A stretch of 22,115 nucleotides of DNA from a virus. The notes beneath the pieces were generated by a model. The model was not told where the DNA came from. It worked only from the letters and a program-made list of their open reading frames with translations, and made no database searches. The DNA lies in the IMG/VR virus record IMGVR_UViG_3300048912_000010, positions 1-22,115 of that record. One strand, 5' to 3'. Below, piece after piece: positions 21,060-22,115 of the stretch; the stretch's first letter is position 1, and each line of letters begins with the position of its first letter. Position numbers and translations under genes: made by a program.

Positions 21060-21502
21060 GGCATCACCACCATTCCGCGCATCCATGGGATTACCTTCAC
21101 GGTCAAACCATAAACTTGAATAACCGGCTCATTATTGCTGTCGCGAATCCCTCGTTTAAATTCAGTTTGGAAACTTATCGCACTGTGAAATTCAGGAGTA
21201 CTCATAAGCTTCGCGTAATCCTCGGAACCAATAAGTAAAGTTTGGCCTTCTTCACGGAAATATCCGAATAGGGCGCTCTTTTGCTTGTATAAGTTATGAG
21301 CAAATGAGGAAGAATCAATTGTATGCCGAGTGAATTCAGTCTTATCATCCCACCACTGGCACTCCAATTTTGTCAGCAGCCATATGCAAAGCCTTTGCAA
21401 CCAAAGCATCTTTTTCTTTGGATTTACCGCAAAAACATCATCACGTCTGAACTTCACAGTTCGCTCTTTGTACTCTACAAACTCTACTGTTTGGACGCTC
21501 AT
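21056..21502 (-). CDS. Early phage protein, function unknown (148 aa)
   Basis: A 148-aa protein: basic N-terminus, an amphipathic/hydrophobic stretch (MLWLQRLCIWLLTKLECQWW, about residues 32-51), a central SALFGYFREEGQTLLIGSED, and a beta-rich C-terminus ending TVKVIPWMRGMVVMP. Proteins ending in this I-P-W-M-x-G-M-V-V-x-P pattern are found near recombination genes in phages, but I know no function. The hydrophobic stretch contains Arg and Lys, so it may be a buried helix rather than a membrane segment. It overlaps the gene before it by TAATG and NinB by ATGA. Confidence 0.72.
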   Translation of the reverse strand: MSVQTVEFVEYKERTVKFRRDDVFAVNPKKKMLWLQRLCIWLLTKLECQWWDDKTEFTRHTIDSSSFAHNLYKQKSALFGYFREEGQTLLIGSEDYAKLMSTPEFHSAISFQTEFKRGIRDSNNEPVIQVYGLTVKVIPWMRGMVVMP

Positions 21503-21675
21503 TACCTTACCTCCGCCATCTTTGCCATTGCTGCCATCATCGCAATAGCAGTCTTACGGCCCCTCTCGTCCATTTTCTCGTAGAGCGCCAGGAGAACAGC
21601 TTTACGCGACTGTTCCTCGGTCAATACTGCGCGCTCGTTGTTGTTTGCACGTTTGATTCCGTCAAATGTAAGCAT
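21502..21675 (-). CDS. Small early protein, function unknown (57 aa)
   Basis: A 57-aa protein, MLTFDGIKRANNNERAVLTE then EQSRKAVLLALYEKMDERGR and a Met/Ala-rich helical end. The start is ATG 21675, with AAGGAG eight bases upstream; the open frame continues to 21738 but the ribosome site clearly favours 21675. It is all-helical and has no known motif. It overlaps the next gene by one base (TAATG) and follows the Cro-like gene by one base. Confidence 0.75.
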   Translation of the reverse strand: MLTFDGIKRANNNERAVLTEEQSRKAVLLALYEKMDERGRKTAIAMMAAMAKMAEVR

Positions 21676-21676
21676 G

Positions 21677-21895
21677 TTATTTCTCCTTTTTGATACGTAC
21701 ATAATAGGCTTCTGGCTGAACTTTTTTGTAGCCAGCATCGCGTAGCATCACTTCTGTTGGCAATTTCTCACCACACATCACAGCCGATACAAAAGCTGCT
21801 GATACTCCCCAGGCTCTAGCCGCCTCTCCCTGCGTTCGATACTTACGAGCGATCAGCACTCGTAGCTCGATTACGACTTCATCTTTAGTTTTCAT
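21677..21895 (-). CDS. Cro-like HTH regulator (72 aa)
   Basis: A 72-aa DNA-binding protein. The helix-turn-helix is TQGEAARAWGVSAAFVSAVM (about residues 21-40), followed by C-G-E-K-L-P and a short C-terminal strand region (YKKVQPEAYYVRI). This is the layout of small phage Cro/XRE regulators. It is the first gene leftward from the divergent control region, with GGAAAGGA before ATG 21895, matching the place of cro downstream of a PR-type promoter. Probable targets are the operator at 21945-21957 and possibly others nearby. The CI-type repressor would be outside the window. Confidence 0.85.
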   Translation of the reverse strand: MKTKDEVVIELRVLIARKYRTQGEAARAWGVSAAFVSAVMCGEKLPTEVMLRDAGYKKVQPEAYYVRIKKEK

Positions 21896-21923
21896 GGACT
21901 TCCTTTCCTTTGCACGTAAACCA

Positions 21924-21957
21924 AGTGTAGTTCATTTTCTAAAATCGTGCAACACGA
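21924..21957 (-). promoter_or_regulatory. PR-like early promoter with palindromic operator
   Basis: On the minus strand TTGCAC (21947-21952) and TACACT (21924-21929) are spaced by 17 bases, pointing at the Cro-like gene. The -35 lies inside the palindrome TCGTGCAACACGA (21945-21957; 5-bp arms, 3-bp centre), so a bound regulator would block polymerase. The other strand holds a second promoter for the divergent gene. Confidence 0.7.
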
Positions 21958-21987
21958 AAATACAACGCGATTGGTTGTTGATTTTTG

Positions 21988-22016
21988 TTGACTCGGCCCT
22001 GTAGTCATGAGAATAT
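21988..22016 (+). promoter_or_regulatory. Divergent sigma70-like promoter
   Basis: TTGACT (21988-21993) and GAATAT (22011-22016) with a 17-bp spacer point right, placing a start about 35 bases before the ATG at 22058. It lies back to back with the leftward early promoter, as in phage switch regions. A motif CAAC(7)GTTG at about 21963-21977 is a possible second operator. Confidence 0.55.
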
Positions 22017-22057
22017 GGGAACCATCAGCAGCCCAACAACACAAATAGGAGCCTGAA

Positions 22058-22115
22058 ATGTTCGAACGATTCCGCCAGCAGTTAGCAGAGATCCGCCGTC
22101 CTCGCCATGAAGCAG
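22058..22115 (+). CDS. N-terminus of divergently transcribed gene (partial, 19 codons)
   Basis: ATG 22058, preceded by AGGAGCC eight bases upstream, reads MFERFRQQLAEIRRPRHEA to the window edge. The ribosome site and divergent promoter make it a real gene. The start does not show a CI-type HTH yet, so it may be a repressor, an accessory immunity-region gene or other. Nothing more can be said from 19 residues. Confidence 0.55.
   Translation, partial: MFERFRQQLAEIRRPRHEA

Overview
The window is part of a tailed, probably temperate, short-tailed (podovirus-like) phage or prophage genome, most likely of a proteobacterium. The host genus cannot be told from the sequence. Evidence for a phage is a continuous block of small-terminase, large-terminase, P22-sized portal, scaffold, capsid, adaptor and tail genes, joined to a lambdoid early region (Cro-like regulator, NinB, NinG, cytosine methyltransferase, O-like initiator, DnaB-type ATPase). 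Almost everything is on the minus strand, so transcription runs from right to left. No integrase, lysis cassette, tRNA, CRISPR array or reverse transcriptase is visible; lysis genes are probably left of the window and the immunity and integration genes right of it.

Right end (about 21.5-22.1 kb): a control region with two divergent promoters and a palindromic operator candidate. A 72-aa Cro-like HTH gene reads left; the first 19 codons of an unidentified gene read right. Early operon (21.7 to 15.5 kb): tightly packed genes, most overlapping as ATGA, TAATG or TGATG. Two properties stand out. The cytosine methyltransferase is overlapped almost end to end by a second reading frame that looks like another conserved phage protein. 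The O-like initiator gene carries two clusters of 10-bp iterons that look like a replication origin. A 286-bp non-coding gap (18685-18970) between these blocks holds a perfect 15-bp inverted repeat and a leader with two mutually exclusive long pairings.

Early/late boundary (15.5 to 14.6 kb): a TATAAT-type promoter after the last early gene, a roughly 210-nt structured leader, an HNH-AP2 endonuclease gene, more hairpins, and a strong intrinsic terminator. By position this resembles the lambda pR'/late-leader/tR' region controlled by Q antitermination. A 110-aa winged-helix-like protein lies where a late regulator would be expected.

Late operon (14.6 to 0 kb): two tiny basic proteins, a beta-rich putative virion protein, TerS, TerL, portal, two small proteins, scaffold, capsid, a decoration-like protein, a cUUCGg terminator, small structural proteins, an adaptor, tail fibre, fibre-assembly protein and the start of a P22 gp10-like tail protein. 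The capsid gene is split: a 22-codon first exon (7592-7657) is separated from the rest (5742-6602) by a 989-nt group I intron whose conserved P, Q, R and S elements can be read directly. The intron carries its own HNH endonuclease gene. A third HNH gene (NUMOD4 type) sits on the plus strand between adaptor and tail fibre with its own promoter. The window therefore holds three unrelated HNH endonuclease architectures, one of them in a self-splicing intron within the phage's most conserved virion gene.
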